From positions 1-20,197 of the forward strand of contig JBBQNR010000053.1 of NCBI GenBank assembly GCA_038330145.1: a DNA stretch of 20,197 nt, written 5' to 3'. A program made the translations under genes and the position numbers. Origin of the DNA: JBBQNR01 sp038330145 (GTDB lineage Bacteria; Actinomycetota; Thermoleophilia; Solirubrobacterales; JBBDJG01). Below are positions 12,017 through 18,972 of this stretch, one piece after another. Below the pieces are notes generated by a model. It did not search any database and had not been told where the DNA came from. It saw only the letters and a program-made list of their open reading frames with translations. The stretch's first letter is position 1. Every line of letters starts with the position of its first letter.

Positions 12017-13708
12017 ATGAGCGACCGCCCCGCGGTGGCGATCTACGCCGCCCTCAGCCGCAAGAAGCCGAAGCGCGGTGACGAAGACCGCCGGGACGAG
12101 GAAAGCGTCGACAGCCAGGTGGCGAAGGCGAAGGCCCGGCTCGACCAGGTGTACGGCGATGGCGGCTACGACCTGCTCGGTCCGTTCAGCGAGGTCGGGC
12201 ACAGCGGCTCGAAGAAGAACCGCGGACCCGAGCTGGAGCGTGCCATCGCCGCCGTCACGGAGGCCGCGGAGTCCGGGCGCCAGGTGGTCGAGCTGTGGGC
12301 CAACACGTCAGCGAGGTTCGCCCGCGGAACCGGCAAGCGGAACGAGGCCCGCGCGGTGGGCGAGCTGTTCTACGACATGCGCCGTCGCGGCGTGGCACTC
12401 CGCACCGTCGAGGACGACGAGTTCGTCACGAACGAGATGCTGGTCGGCTTCGCCAGCGCCCAGGCGTCGAAGTACTCGGACGACCTCGGCGAGTCGGTCA
12501 AGCGGGCGAAACGGAGGCAGGCCGAGCGTGGCGAGCGCCTGGGCGGGCCGCTGCCACTTGGCTACGTCAATGCTAAGCCGCCGCCCCTGGACCCCGAGCA
12601 CGCTCCGACTGTTGAGCGCATCTTCGAGCTTGCCGCCTCCGGGGTGCCGGACAGCGCGCTCGCGCGGGCCGTGAACGCCGAGGGCTATCGCACCCGCAGC
12701 GGCCGACCGTTCGACCGGCGAGCGATCCAGGCGATCGTCTGCAACGGCTTCTACGCGGGGTTGATCGCGTACGAAGGCGAAGAGTTCGACGCCGAGCACG
12801 AGCCGATCATCGACCGCGACGTGTGGCGGACGATCCAGCGTCAGCGAGAGCGCCGTGACCTCGGCCACGGTCGGCACAAGGCCGGGCGGCCAGCGCGCCG
12901 CCACCTTCTCACGGGCCTCGCGACGTGCGGCGTCTGCGGATCGCCGATGTACACGAGCACGTCAGCGTACAAACGCAAGGACGGTAGCCGCGCCCGGCAG
13001 TACCAGTGCCGCGGCTACCGCTCCTCGGATGGCACCTGCGACGTCCGGTTCGAAGCCGAGGCCGCCGACACCGCGGTCATAGAGCGCCTGCACAAGCTGC
13101 TGCCCGACTTCGTGGGGTGGATCGGTCAGATTGAGGATCGCAACGCTGGTGACCGACAGCGCCTCGTTGACGTCGTGGGCCGCGCCGAGCACGATCGGGA
13201 CGCACAGACGGTGATCGTCGAGAAGCATGAGCGCCGCTACCGGCAGGCAGTCGCCGACGACCACCCCAAGGCGGACCTCCTACTGGACTTCGTGCAGCAG
13301 GCTCGCCAGGACCTCGCCGCGGCCGAGACTCGCCTGACCGCAACGCGCGACGCTCTCGCAAGTGTTCCGACCGAGGCCCCGCGGGACGCGCTGCTGGACT
13401 TCGCTACCAGCCTTCGCGACGCAATCGCGAGCAAGGTCGAGCGCGCCCACAGCGTCGAGGCTGTCAACCGCATCCTGGTCGCGAACTTCGAGGCGTTCCG
13501 GTTCCATCCTCCCGGCGACCCTGAGTCGGTGGACCCGACCGACTTCGTCCTCGACGCCAGCTCCGCCTGGATCGAGCCGGTGCTCCGCGCGGAGGTCGTC
13601 GAGGTCATTACCGACCGCCAGCTCGCCTCCGGACACGCTGAGCCGGAGCCTGCCCCGCCGATGGCCTGGATCGCGGCTGTCCACAATTCCGACCACTCCC
13701 ACGAGTAG
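12017..13708 (+). CDS. Large serine recombinase (integrase)
   Basis: It reads as 563 aa in the integrated state, with GAGGGG upstream of ATG 12017. The resolvase domain (about 1-160) has the nucleophile region IYAALSRKK (Ser14), ESVDSQ, and SARFARG (Arg100, Arg103). The recombinase domain contains RLGGPLPLGY, and the zinc ribbon GLATCGVCGSPM...YQCRGY lies at about 303-340, followed by a coiled-coil region (FVQQARQDLAAAETRL) that in this family controls directionality. The Arg usually two before the catalytic Ser (YxRxS) is Ala here. The last codon and the stop lie beyond the attR core in host DNA; in the circular form the frame would continue 73 codons at 512-730. No excision factor was identified. 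Confidence 0.95.
   Translation: MSDRPAVAIYAALSRKKPKRGDEDRRDEESVDSQVAKAKARLDQVYGDGGYDLLGPFSEVGHSGSKKNRGPELERAIAAVTEAAESGRQVVELWANTSARFARGTGKRNEARAVGELFYDMRRRGVALRTVEDDEFVTNEMLVGFASAQASKYSDDLGESVKRAKRRQAERGERLGGPLPLGYVNAKPPPLDPEHAPTVERIFELAASGVPDSALARAVNAEGYRTRSGRPFDRRAIQAIVCNGFYAGLIAYEGEEFDAEHEPIIDRDVWRTIQRQRERRDLGHGRHKAGRPARRHLLTGLATCGVCGSPMYTSTSAYKRKDGSRARQYQCRGYRSSDGTCDVRFEAEAADTAVIERLHKLLPDFVGWIGQIEDRNAGDRQRLVDVVGRAEHDRDAQTVIVEKHERRYRQAVADDHPKADLLLDFVQQARQDLAAAETRLTATRDALASVPTEAPRDALLDFATSLRDAIASKVERAHSVEAVNRILVANFEAFRFHPPGDPESVDPTDFVLDASSAWIEPVLRAEVVEVITDRQLASGHAEPEPAPPMAWIAAVHNSDHSHE
13696..13702 (+). repeat. attR core, CTCCCAC
   Basis: The right copy of the 7-bp identity. To its left is the end of the integrase coding sequence; to its right is host sequence GAGTAGCGC, antisense to the VanY part of the host gene. 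The integrase stop codon TAG (13706-13708) lies in this host sequence, outside the element. Confidence 0.85.
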
Positions 13709-14499
13709 CGCTGGACGAAGTGGAAGCGGCGCGCGTTGCGGGCAAGCCAGCCGTAGGCCGCCGGCGGTCCGAGGTCGAGCTCGGTGCCGAACCGGTGCAG
13801 CGACTTTCCCGGCGGGGCGACCCATTTGGGGTCGGGATGGCGCGCGTAGAGCTCTGCCTGCTCGGCGTCGGAGCGATAGCCGGACGTGACGATCAGCCGG
13901 GTCCCGTCAGCGCGCGCGGCCGCCGCAAGCCGGTCGAACGCCCGCGCCACGTCCGGGCGCATCGGCTTGCCCTGCCGGTAGGCGAGCGGCCCGTTGTAGC
14001 CGCCGCCGGCCGCCTCGAGCGGAGCGCCTTCGCCCAGCGGCGCCACGACCTCCGCCACGGCGACTGCCTCGACGGGGACCGAATCGCCACCCACGGGCAC
14101 CTTCCCGCGCACCACCACCTTCACGCGCGAGGGGGCAAACTGGTCCCCGCCGGGAAAGGTCACGTCGGCCGGCTGGAGGCGTGCCCCGTTTGCCCGGCCG
14201 ATCGTGAGCGCCGCGGCCCGCGCCCGCGCCAGGTAGTGCGCCTCGCTCAGGTGATACGGGTTCGGGCGACCGTCGATCGCCGCCGGCTCGAACAGCCGCT
14301 CGAGGTCGTCCTTCATCGACCGCGCGGCGGACAGTGCCGCGAGGTCGGCAGCGCGCTGCGCGCGGCCCTTGCCGGCCAGAGCGCTGCCGAGCGAGAACAG
14401 CACCGAAGCGCCCAGCATCAGCGCGAACAGCGCACCCAACGCGACGATCAGCGCCTGGCCGCTTTGAGACTCCGTCCGTTTCGCATGCGCCGCGCCCAT
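13696..14499 (-). pseudogene. 5' fragment of interrupted host gene: TadE-like and VanY domains
   Basis: Residues 1-268 of a host protein. The N-terminus, SQSGQALIVALGALFALMLG, is a TadE/G-like pseudopilin-type membrane anchor. Residues 170-268 form a D-Ala-D-Ala carboxypeptidase/endopeptidase (VanY, M15) domain, with TSGYRSDAEQAELYAR and SLHRFGTELDLG (zinc ligands His235 and Asp242), ending FHFVQRYSWE. The remaining catalytic Glu and zinc His (WEPWH) straddle the insertion: Glu268 stays and the His is left at position 498-500. After the core the frame runs about 150 residues into antisense integrase sequence, stopping at 13237, so an inactive hybrid may be made. The intact enzyme would be membrane-anchored and remodel peptidoglycan. 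Confidence 0.88.
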
Positions 14500-14592
14500 C
14501 CTTGCCGCACCGGAAGCTACGCGGACGGGTGCGAAGCGTCAGCGCGTTGCAGTTAAGAAAGACTCGTCACAAGCTCACGACGGAGGATCTTT

Positions 14593-14608
14593 CCCGACGG
14601 CGTTCGGG
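14593..14608 (-). terminator. Weak hairpin after the Rieske gene
   Basis: CCCGA (14593-14597) and TCGGG (14604-14608) form a 5-bp stem, downstream of the Rieske stop on the minus strand. No T-tract follows. The rest of 14500-14654 shows nothing further. Confidence 0.3.
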
Positions 14609-14654
14609 ATCGCATCTGACGAACCGCACGTCCCGGATGCGCTTGTACGGCGCG

Positions 14655-15050
14655 TCACCGACCCGAGGCGTCGGTCGGTAAGTCGACCAGCCAGATCGCG
14701 CCGTCGCGCACCTCGACCGGGAATGTCTTCAGGGGTCGGGCGCCGGTCGTCGCCTTGACGGCGCCCGCCAGCGGCTTGAACGCGCCCTGGGGACCCCGCA
14801 ACATCTCGCCGGTGCCGACGTCGTAGCGCGCGGCGTGCGACGGGCACTGCAGGCATCCGTCGTCGGTCACGTGCCCCTTGCCCAGCGAGGCGAAGAGGTG
14901 GCGGCAGCGGTTGGACACCGCGAATGGCTTGCCCGCGCTGATGCCAACGGCTAGGGCGCCGTGCGGGGTCTTCTCCACGACGACTACGTGCGAGGCGCCG
15001 AGGTCGTCGACGGCTACGAGGCGGTCGGCGGACTGCTCGGAGGTGGTCAC
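14655..15050 (-). CDS. Rieske [2Fe-2S] protein
   Basis: A 131-aa protein from GTG 15050. It carries both halves of the Rieske cluster-binding motif: CRHLFASLGKG (Cys, His) and CLQCPSHAARYDVGTGE (Cys, His), so it should bind a [2Fe-2S] cluster through two Cys and two His. Its size and the absence of a membrane segment point to a soluble Rieske ferredoxin, an electron carrier for an oxygenase or reductase, rather than a cytochrome bc1 subunit. No redox partner gene lies beside it. It is intact. Confidence 0.88.
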   Translation of the reverse strand: MTTSEQSADRLVAVDDLGASHVVVVEKTPHGALAVGISAGKPFAVSNRCRHLFASLGKGHVTDDGCLQCPSHAARYDVGTGEMLRGPQGAFKPLAGAVKATTGARPLKTFPVEVRDGAIWLVDLPTDASGR

Positions 15051-15169
15051 CCGCGGACTATCTCACACGAGCGCCGTGCACTTGGGCCCATCCGGGCGAA
15101 GCGGTGCTGGCCCCAGCGCGAAGCTAGGACTCCCGCTTCGGACGAGCCGCAACAGCGCATCCTGCCGTG

Positions 15170-15480
15170 AAAGGGGCAAATACGTCGCCGAGCGGCGGCA
15201 CAACCCCTTCGTCCGCTCCTTGCAAGGTGGGCGCGTCCTGAGCGCGTTGGAGCTTCCGTTCTTCATGCTCTTTCCGCCTTCCGGGTTCGGCGTGATCACG
15301 ACGACCGGTCGCAGCACCGGCAAGCCCCGCCGCAAGTGCATCCGCACGATCCGCCGCGGCGACAAGGTCTATGCCGTGTCGATCGGGGTGCCGAGGCGGG
15401 CTGGCTGCGGCGAGACTGCCGTTTTGTCTTACAGCGGTAGCGGGGCGAACGTCGGAGGAGACTGCCGCATCTCGCGCGAA
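15170..15480 (+). pseudogene. Deazaflavin (F420)-dependent nitroreductase-like remnant
   Basis: The segment with NPFVRSLQGGRVLSALELPF, PPSGFGVITTTGRSTGKPRR and GDKVYAVSIG matches the start of Ddn-type nitroreductases, which use coenzyme F420. A plausible start, GTGAAAGGGGC at 15170, is one base out of frame with it, suggesting an indel in the G run. After VSIG the frame is lost again: the expected AGWLR-like continuation (AEAGWLRRD) is in another frame from about 15390. At least two frameshifts and no C-terminal half make it non-functional. Confidence 0.6.
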
Positions 15481-15489
15481 GGGGGAGCG

Positions 15490-16036
15490 CATGTGCCCCA
15501 GCCGCTTCCCTTTCTCTTCCAGGCGTTCCTCCAAACCGGCTCGGCAGTGGGCAGGCTCGACTTCGATTCGGTGGACGATCTTGCGGCCTACGCCGAGAAG
15601 GTGGTGCGCATCGAGACCGCCGCCGAGCCCGTCGCGACCGACAGTGCCCTGTTCTTCGCACCGGAGGGCGGACCACTGGATCCGACGCACTACAGCCGCC
15701 GGTTCATGGCCGAACCGCTGATGGAGCAGGTCGAGACCGAGATCGGCTTCGCCGTCGAGGGGCTGCTCGGCGACGCGGCGACAAAGGCCGCCCTCGTGAA
15801 GGCGCTCGGCACTTCCAAGGCGGCCAGTGGCGTTTGCGATGGCCGACCTGAACAACCGGTACGGCAGGGAGAGTGTGAAGCTCGCGAATGCCGCGGATCG
15901 CATCAAGCAGGGAACGCTGACGCTGACACCGGAGGTCGAGGAGCGGATAACGAACGCGTTCCTCTTCCGAAACGACGCACAGAACTATCTCGTCTTCGGC
16001 GATCCCGGAGCACGACTGCGCGTCGAGCAGGCCTGA
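15490..16036 (+). pseudogene. C25/caspase-like peptidase remnant
   Basis: PLPFLFQAFLQTGSAVGRLD followed by FDSVDDLAAYAEKVVRIE resembles the region of gingipain-like (C25) peptidases preceding the catalytic core. The frame switches at about 15824, and the next frame reads FAMADLNNRYGRESVKLANA ... NAFLFRNDAQNYLVFGDPGA, matching the typical end of such proteins (NYLVFGDPxxRL). The His/Cys catalytic segment expected between KALGT and AFAMADL is missing, so there is both an internal deletion and a frameshift. One continuous frame from 14878 to 16080 fuses this debris to the nitroreductase but is not a real gene. Confidence 0.5.
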
Positions 16037-16049
16037 GCTTCACTGGCAC

Positions 16050-16064
16050 GATAGCTTCGCTATC
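16050..16064 (+). terminator. Hairpin after the peptidase remnant
   Basis: GATAGC-TTC-GCTATC forms a 6-bp stem with a 3-base loop, 14 bases after the stop at 16034-16036. It may be the old terminator of the decayed gene. Confidence 0.4.
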
Positions 16065-16185
16065 ACCTGCGGCGGTTTAGAAAGACCAAGCGGAGATCCT
16101 CGCCATGCTGACGGTCACCGTCCAAAGAGCCAGCCCCGAACTCGCCCGCCAACCTTTGCACGTCGCAAACACGCAAGTGCAACCG

Positions 16186-16205
16186 CTTGCCCATTCAATA
16201 TTTGT
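16186..16205 (+). repeat. 20-bp direct repeat, copy 1
   Basis: CTTGCCCATTCAATATTTGT occurs here and again at 16789-16808, 603 bp apart in the same orientation. The flanking sequences differ. The repeats bracket the frameshifted gene remnant and look like a duplication or an attachment scar. Confidence 0.7.
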
Positions 16206-16302
16206 GGTTCTCCTGACGTTTCCGTGGCTCGCTGAGCGGCTGAGACCTCCCACCGTTCCTCTTTTCAAGCAGGCTTGACGGCTCGCTGACGCGAGCCCGA
16301 AC

Positions 16303-16709
16303 TTGCGCAGAAAGGAAGGACGCGCCGTCCGCCCTCCCGGCCAGCCTGCTGGCCGTTTGAAGTCAGTTGCACCGCGCCTGTCGGATCTATGGCAGCTCCG
16401 ACTCTCCAAAGTCGAGGACGGCGATCCCGAACTCGAGGGATACGGCTGGTGGTACTCGTCCGGGCTTCTCCCGGAGCCGGGCGCCACGACGAGGCTCGCC
16501 GCCACAATGCGCATGAGCGGCGGCCGGTGCGATACCTCTACACGCTCGGGCCACCGATCGTGCCGCCCAAGACCGTGAAGGCTGGCAACCTGTACCGAGC
16601 CCAACGTGTCGAGGCGGCAATCGATCTCCTGCTCACCTGCGACACGATTCGCGATGCCCGCGACAAGACGCAGGAGCGTCTCACAGCCTCTGGAGAGGTG
16701 CTCGCGTAG
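16303..16709 (+). pseudogene. Frameshifted gene remnant of unknown family
   Basis: The first frame (TTG 16303) reads well as LWQLRLSKVEDGDPELEGYG then WWYSSGLLPEPGATTRL up to about 16525. The protein-like sequence then moves to another frame, VRYLYTLGPPIVPPKTVKAG then NLYRAQRVEAAIDLLLTC ... TASGEVLA, ending at 16709. Together they look like one gene of about 135 codons broken by a single indel near 16525. I do not recognise the family. It lies between the two 20-bp direct repeats. Confidence 0.4.
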
Positions 16710-16788
16710 CCAGCCGCGGGGTCGGGTCGTCGCTGCGTCCGGCGCACCTGCCACGTCCTCATCCCCGCTATAGCGACGAACGCGTCGC

Positions 16789-16808
16789 CTTGCCCATTCA
16801 ATATTTGT
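16789..16808 (+). repeat. 20-bp direct repeat, copy 2
   Basis: Second copy of CTTGCCCATTCAATATTTGT. A further short direct repeat, GCAGAAAGGAA, occurs at 16307-16317 and 16980-16990, so the order is A-B-A-B. Confidence 0.7.
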
Positions 16809-16884
16809 TTGCAGCGATCCCGACCGGCAATGTCACTCGTGAGTGACCGCTTCGAGCCCCGGGAAGCCCAGGCTCCTCTTCGAT

Positions 16885-16935
16885 AGCGCCTCCCTTACAA
16901 GCAGGAGGTCGCTGGTTCGAACCCGGCACCGCCCA
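16885..16935 (+). tRNA. 3' two-thirds of a tRNA-Val (anticodon UAC), partial
   Basis: The sequence from AGCG (D-stem) through anticodon loop CTTACAA, T-arm GCTGG-TTCGAAC-CCGGC and acceptor strand ACCGCCC plus A matches tRNA positions of about 22-73, so the anticodon is UAC (valine). The anticodon stem CCTCC/GCAGG has one C-C mismatch. Upstream there is no matching GGGCGGT acceptor strand or D-arm, so the gene is not complete. A retained tRNA 3' end is the usual attachment-site scar of tyrosine-integrase elements. Confidence 0.65.
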
Positions 16936-17106
16936 TCGCTCTGAGCCAAAAACGCTGCGGTCGCGACTGAGCGAAGCTTGCAGAAAGGAAACAAGAGGGA
17001 ATATTCTTGCCGGGCAAGAGGTCACCGCTGACGCATGACGCACGGACGGGCGGGTTGACGCTCCGCAGGTTCAGGAGCGGCCCGACAGGGCTGGAGCCAT
17101 TCCCAG

Positions 17107-17640
17107 ATGACCATGTACGCCAGTCCCGACTCGGGCCCGAGCGGGATCCCAGCGCCGGTTCCGGGGAAGCGCACCCTTCGGGCCGGCGAGCTGCCCCATG
17201 AGCTATGGGGTGTCTTGCGCTCAACGCCGCGCGTGATCGCGGTCTACCGGCTCCGCCGGCTCGACCCGGCGCTGCGAGAGGGGATTATGGCCGCCGTGAG
17301 CCAGGTGAATGCGTGCCGCTACTGCACCGTGGCCCACGAAGCCTGGGAAGCACGGCTCCTTTCGGAGGCCGGGCTGTCCGGGCCGACCGGTGGCGGCCCT
17401 GAACGCTCAGACGAGAGCCACCGCTTCGCATTGGCGTATGCGACCGCTCGTGCCGAGGCCCACCCGCGCGTGGTCGTCCCAGAGTTGGAGAGCGCCATGG
17501 GCCGCCACTTCGACGAAAGGGAGCGCCGGGACCTCGACGCAGTCATTCGCCTGGCGATGTTCACCAACCTGACCATGAACTCACTCGAGGCCTTTCTCAA
17601 CCGCATGCGTAGGTCAGGGCGCCACCACGGACGTCGCTGA
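17107..17640 (+). CDS. AhpD-like / carboxymuconolactone decarboxylase family protein
   Basis: A 177-aa protein. The core motif VNACRYCTVAHEAWEARLLS at about residues 67-86 contains the CxxC and nearby His of the AhpD-like fold (CxYC-xxxH), which gives thiol-dependent alkylhydroperoxidase activity. Helical regions around it (LREGIMAAVSQ, AVIRLAMFTNLTMNSLEAF) fit the all-helical family. It is probably a cytosolic peroxide-handling protein, though substrate cannot be read. ATGs at 17107 and 17113 both fit; neither has a clear ribosome binding site. It is the first intact gene after the decay zone. Confidence 0.8.
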   Translation: MTMYASPDSGPSGIPAPVPGKRTLRAGELPHELWGVLRSTPRVIAVYRLRRLDPALREGIMAAVSQVNACRYCTVAHEAWEARLLSEAGLSGPTGGGPERSDESHRFALAYATARAEAHPRVVVPELESAMGRHFDERERRDLDAVIRLAMFTNLTMNSLEAFLNRMRRSGRHHGRR

Positions 17641-17748
17641 CGCGCGACGCCCTCGTACCGAAGTCGGCTCTACGGGTGACTGCAGAGCGGAACCGGCGGT
17701 CACTTCAAGAGACGACCAACGCGAGCGCTTGCGACTCCGGCGCGCTCA

Positions 17749-18171
17749 TTAGCCGTGTCCCGCCGCGGCGATCGCGTCGAGCTTTCGCTTCGCGTACGCG
17801 AACGGCAGGATCATCGCCCAGTCGGCGATGGTCAGCAGCCCGAGCACGGAGCGGGGTGCGTCGCCCGCACGGTAGCCGACCGTGATCGCGGTCGCCGAGA
17901 CGAGCTTCTCGGCCCAGCCGTAGCGGATCAGCGCGCGCTTGCCGAGCGGGTCGGCGGCGATCTCCTGAAACATGAGGCCGAACATCACCGCCATCCCGGA
18001 CCACGCCTGGGTCGGGAACGGCGGGCGCGGCGCCGGGGCGCCGAACATCTGGGCACTCCACCCCGGCGCGACCATCGACGGCCCGGCGATCAGCCAGTTG
18101 GCGACGCCCGCGACGCGGAACATCGTAGGTATCCAGCGGGGGATCTCCGGGTTGGGTCTGTCGGGTGCCAT
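17749..18171 (-). CDS. Conserved small membrane protein
   Basis: A 140-aa protein with GAGAGGAG upstream of ATG 18171. Four likely membrane segments are visible: FRVAGVANWLIAGPSMVAPG, FPTQAWSGMAVMFGLMFQEI, WAEKLVSATAITVGYRAG and VLGLLTIADWAMILPFAYAK. The short polar N-terminus (MAPDRPNPEIPRW) has no signal sequence, and there are no catalytic motifs. It resembles the many uncharacterised four-helix membrane proteins of bacteria. It is divergent from the ArsR operon across a shared 178-bp promoter region. Confidence 0.75.
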   Translation of the reverse strand: MAPDRPNPEIPRWIPTMFRVAGVANWLIAGPSMVAPGWSAQMFGAPAPRPPFPTQAWSGMAVMFGLMFQEIAADPLGKRALIRYGWAEKLVSATAITVGYRAGDAPRSVLGLLTIADWAMILPFAYAKRKLDAIAAAGHG

Positions 18172-18313
18172 CGGGCTCCTCTCGTGTTTCCCTAACCCCG
18201 AGATGTAGCGACGCTTTCATCATCTCGCGGGCCTCGTCTTGCGCGACCGTAAACGGTCACAGCGGGAACGCGTGTCGACCACCGGACGCAAGGCACGAGC
18301 GACAGGTGTACAT

Positions 18314-18341
18314 CTATACCACGGTCTAGTTGTGCTATCGT
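18314..18341 (+). promoter_or_regulatory. Inverted-repeat operator and -10 box of the ArsR operon
   Basis: CTATACC-AC-GGTCTAG (18314-18329) is a near-perfect inverted repeat, with six of seven arm positions paired. TATCGT (18336-18341) fits the TANNNT -10 box and puts the transcription start about two bases before ATG 18350, so the mRNA would be nearly leaderless. The repeat overlaps the expected -35 region, where an ArsR-type repressor would block polymerase; autoregulation is likely. Confidence 0.55.
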
Positions 18342-18349
18342 CGGCCGAC

Positions 18350-18697
18350 ATGATCGAAGTCCCAGTCCCCCACCCGCTTCCCGACCCGCTCATCGATCTG
18401 ATCGCATACCGCTTCCGCGTGCTGGCGGAGCCAATGCGGATCAAGCTGCTGGACCGGCTGCGCGATGGCGCTGCGACGGTGAGCGAACTGCAAGAGGCAA
18501 CAAGCGCCTCGCAACAGAACGTCTCCAAGCACCTGGGCGTGCTGCTGAACGCGGGCATGGTCGGCCGCAGGAAGGAGGGCAACTTCGCCCGCTACGCGAT
18601 TGCCGACGAGGGTGTGTTCGAGTTGTGCGAGCAGGTCTGTGGCGGCCTGCGGCGCCAGATCGCCGAGCTCGATTCCGTGCTTGGAGGTGTCTTGTGA
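18350..18697 (+). CDS. ArsR/SmtB-family transcriptional regulator
   Basis: A 115-aa protein. ATG 18350 is chosen over the longer frame from 18239 because the promoter lies between them. The winged helix-turn-helix is clear: YRFRVLAEPMRIKLLDRLRD (first helices), TVSELQEATSASQQNVSKHL (recognition helix) and MVGRRKEGNFARYAI (the wing). There is a CxxxC (LCEQVCGG) near the C-terminus that could sense thiols, metals or sulfur species. It is followed directly by a YgaP-like gene, a pairing often seen with ArsR-type redox or sulfur sensors. It probably represses its own operon. Confidence 0.9.
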   Translation: MIEVPVPHPLPDPLIDLIAYRFRVLAEPMRIKLLDRLRDGAATVSELQEATSASQQNVSKHLGVLLNAGMVGRRKEGNFARYAIADEGVFELCEQVCGGLRRQIAELDSVLGGVL

Positions 18698-18972
18698 CGC
18701 GCACTACTGTCTCGTGCCCGCCTGACGCCGGCCGCCGCTGGCCACTCGAGCGAGCGCTGTTCGCACTTGCCGGAACCGTGACCCTGCTGAGCGCGGGGCT
18801 CGCCGCGGTCGTCTCGCCCTGGTTTCTTCTGCTGACGGCCTTCGTCGGCGTCAACCAGTGGCTGTTCGTCGTGCTCGGAGCGTGCCCCACCTCATTCCTA
18901 CTCGTCCGCGTGCTGGGCCTGTCCTCGCAGGCCTCGCAGACGACCCAGACGACCCCGGGAGCCTCCCGATGA
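18694..18972 (+). CDS. YgaP-like (DUF2892) membrane protein
   Basis: A 92-aa protein from GTG 18694, overlapping the ArsR stop as GTGA. It has two membrane helices (LERALFALAGTVTLLSAGLA and FLLLTAFVGVNQWLFVVLG) followed by ACPTSFLLVRVLG, the conserved Cys-Pro end of DUF2892 proteins related to the membrane part of YgaP. No rhodanese domain is attached. The C-terminal tail is Ser/Thr/Gln-rich. It is coupled on both sides by stop-start overlaps. Confidence 0.85.
   Translation: MTRTTVSCPPDAGRRWPLERALFALAGTVTLLSAGLAAVVSPWFLLLTAFVGVNQWLFVVLGACPTSFLLVRVLGLSSQASQTTQTTPGASR

Larger units (their letters stand above)
505..13702 (+). mobile_element. Serine-integrase element, about 13.2 kb, inserted in a VanY-SLT gene
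   Basis: The boundaries are a 7-bp direct repeat, CTCCCAC, at 505-511 and 13696-13702. Joining host sequence across one copy restores an uninterrupted reading frame on the minus strand (RYSWE at 13696-13710, then PWHYGYG at 504-484), so insertion left no scar. The integrase lies at the right end, as is common for such elements. Cargo includes a restriction-modification operon, a PIN nuclease pair, HNH and RNase H enzymes, a CHC2 primase-like protein and a RarA C-terminal-like domain. No virion or conjugation genes were recognised. The element type (island, satellite, or plasmid-like integrative element) is inference; the boundaries are read directly. Confidence 0.9.

Noticed and set aside
13237..13695. 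Continuation of the VanY frame for about 150 codons inside the element
   Set aside because: It is antisense to the integrase and shows no VanY similarity after Glu268; the true continuation is at 504-1. It would only be a read-through tail.
505..13702. Complete prophage
   Set aside because: I found no capsid, portal, terminase, tail, holin or lysin genes; the HNH gene alone is not evidence of packaging.
16077..16754. A 225-codon minus-strand frame in the decay zone
   Set aside because: It has no recognisable motif; the protein-like signal is on the plus strand in two frames.
16862..16935. A complete tRNA gene
   Set aside because: The T-arm, anticodon arm and 3' acceptor strand are good, but the upstream sequence does not pair with ACCGCCC and forms no D-arm.
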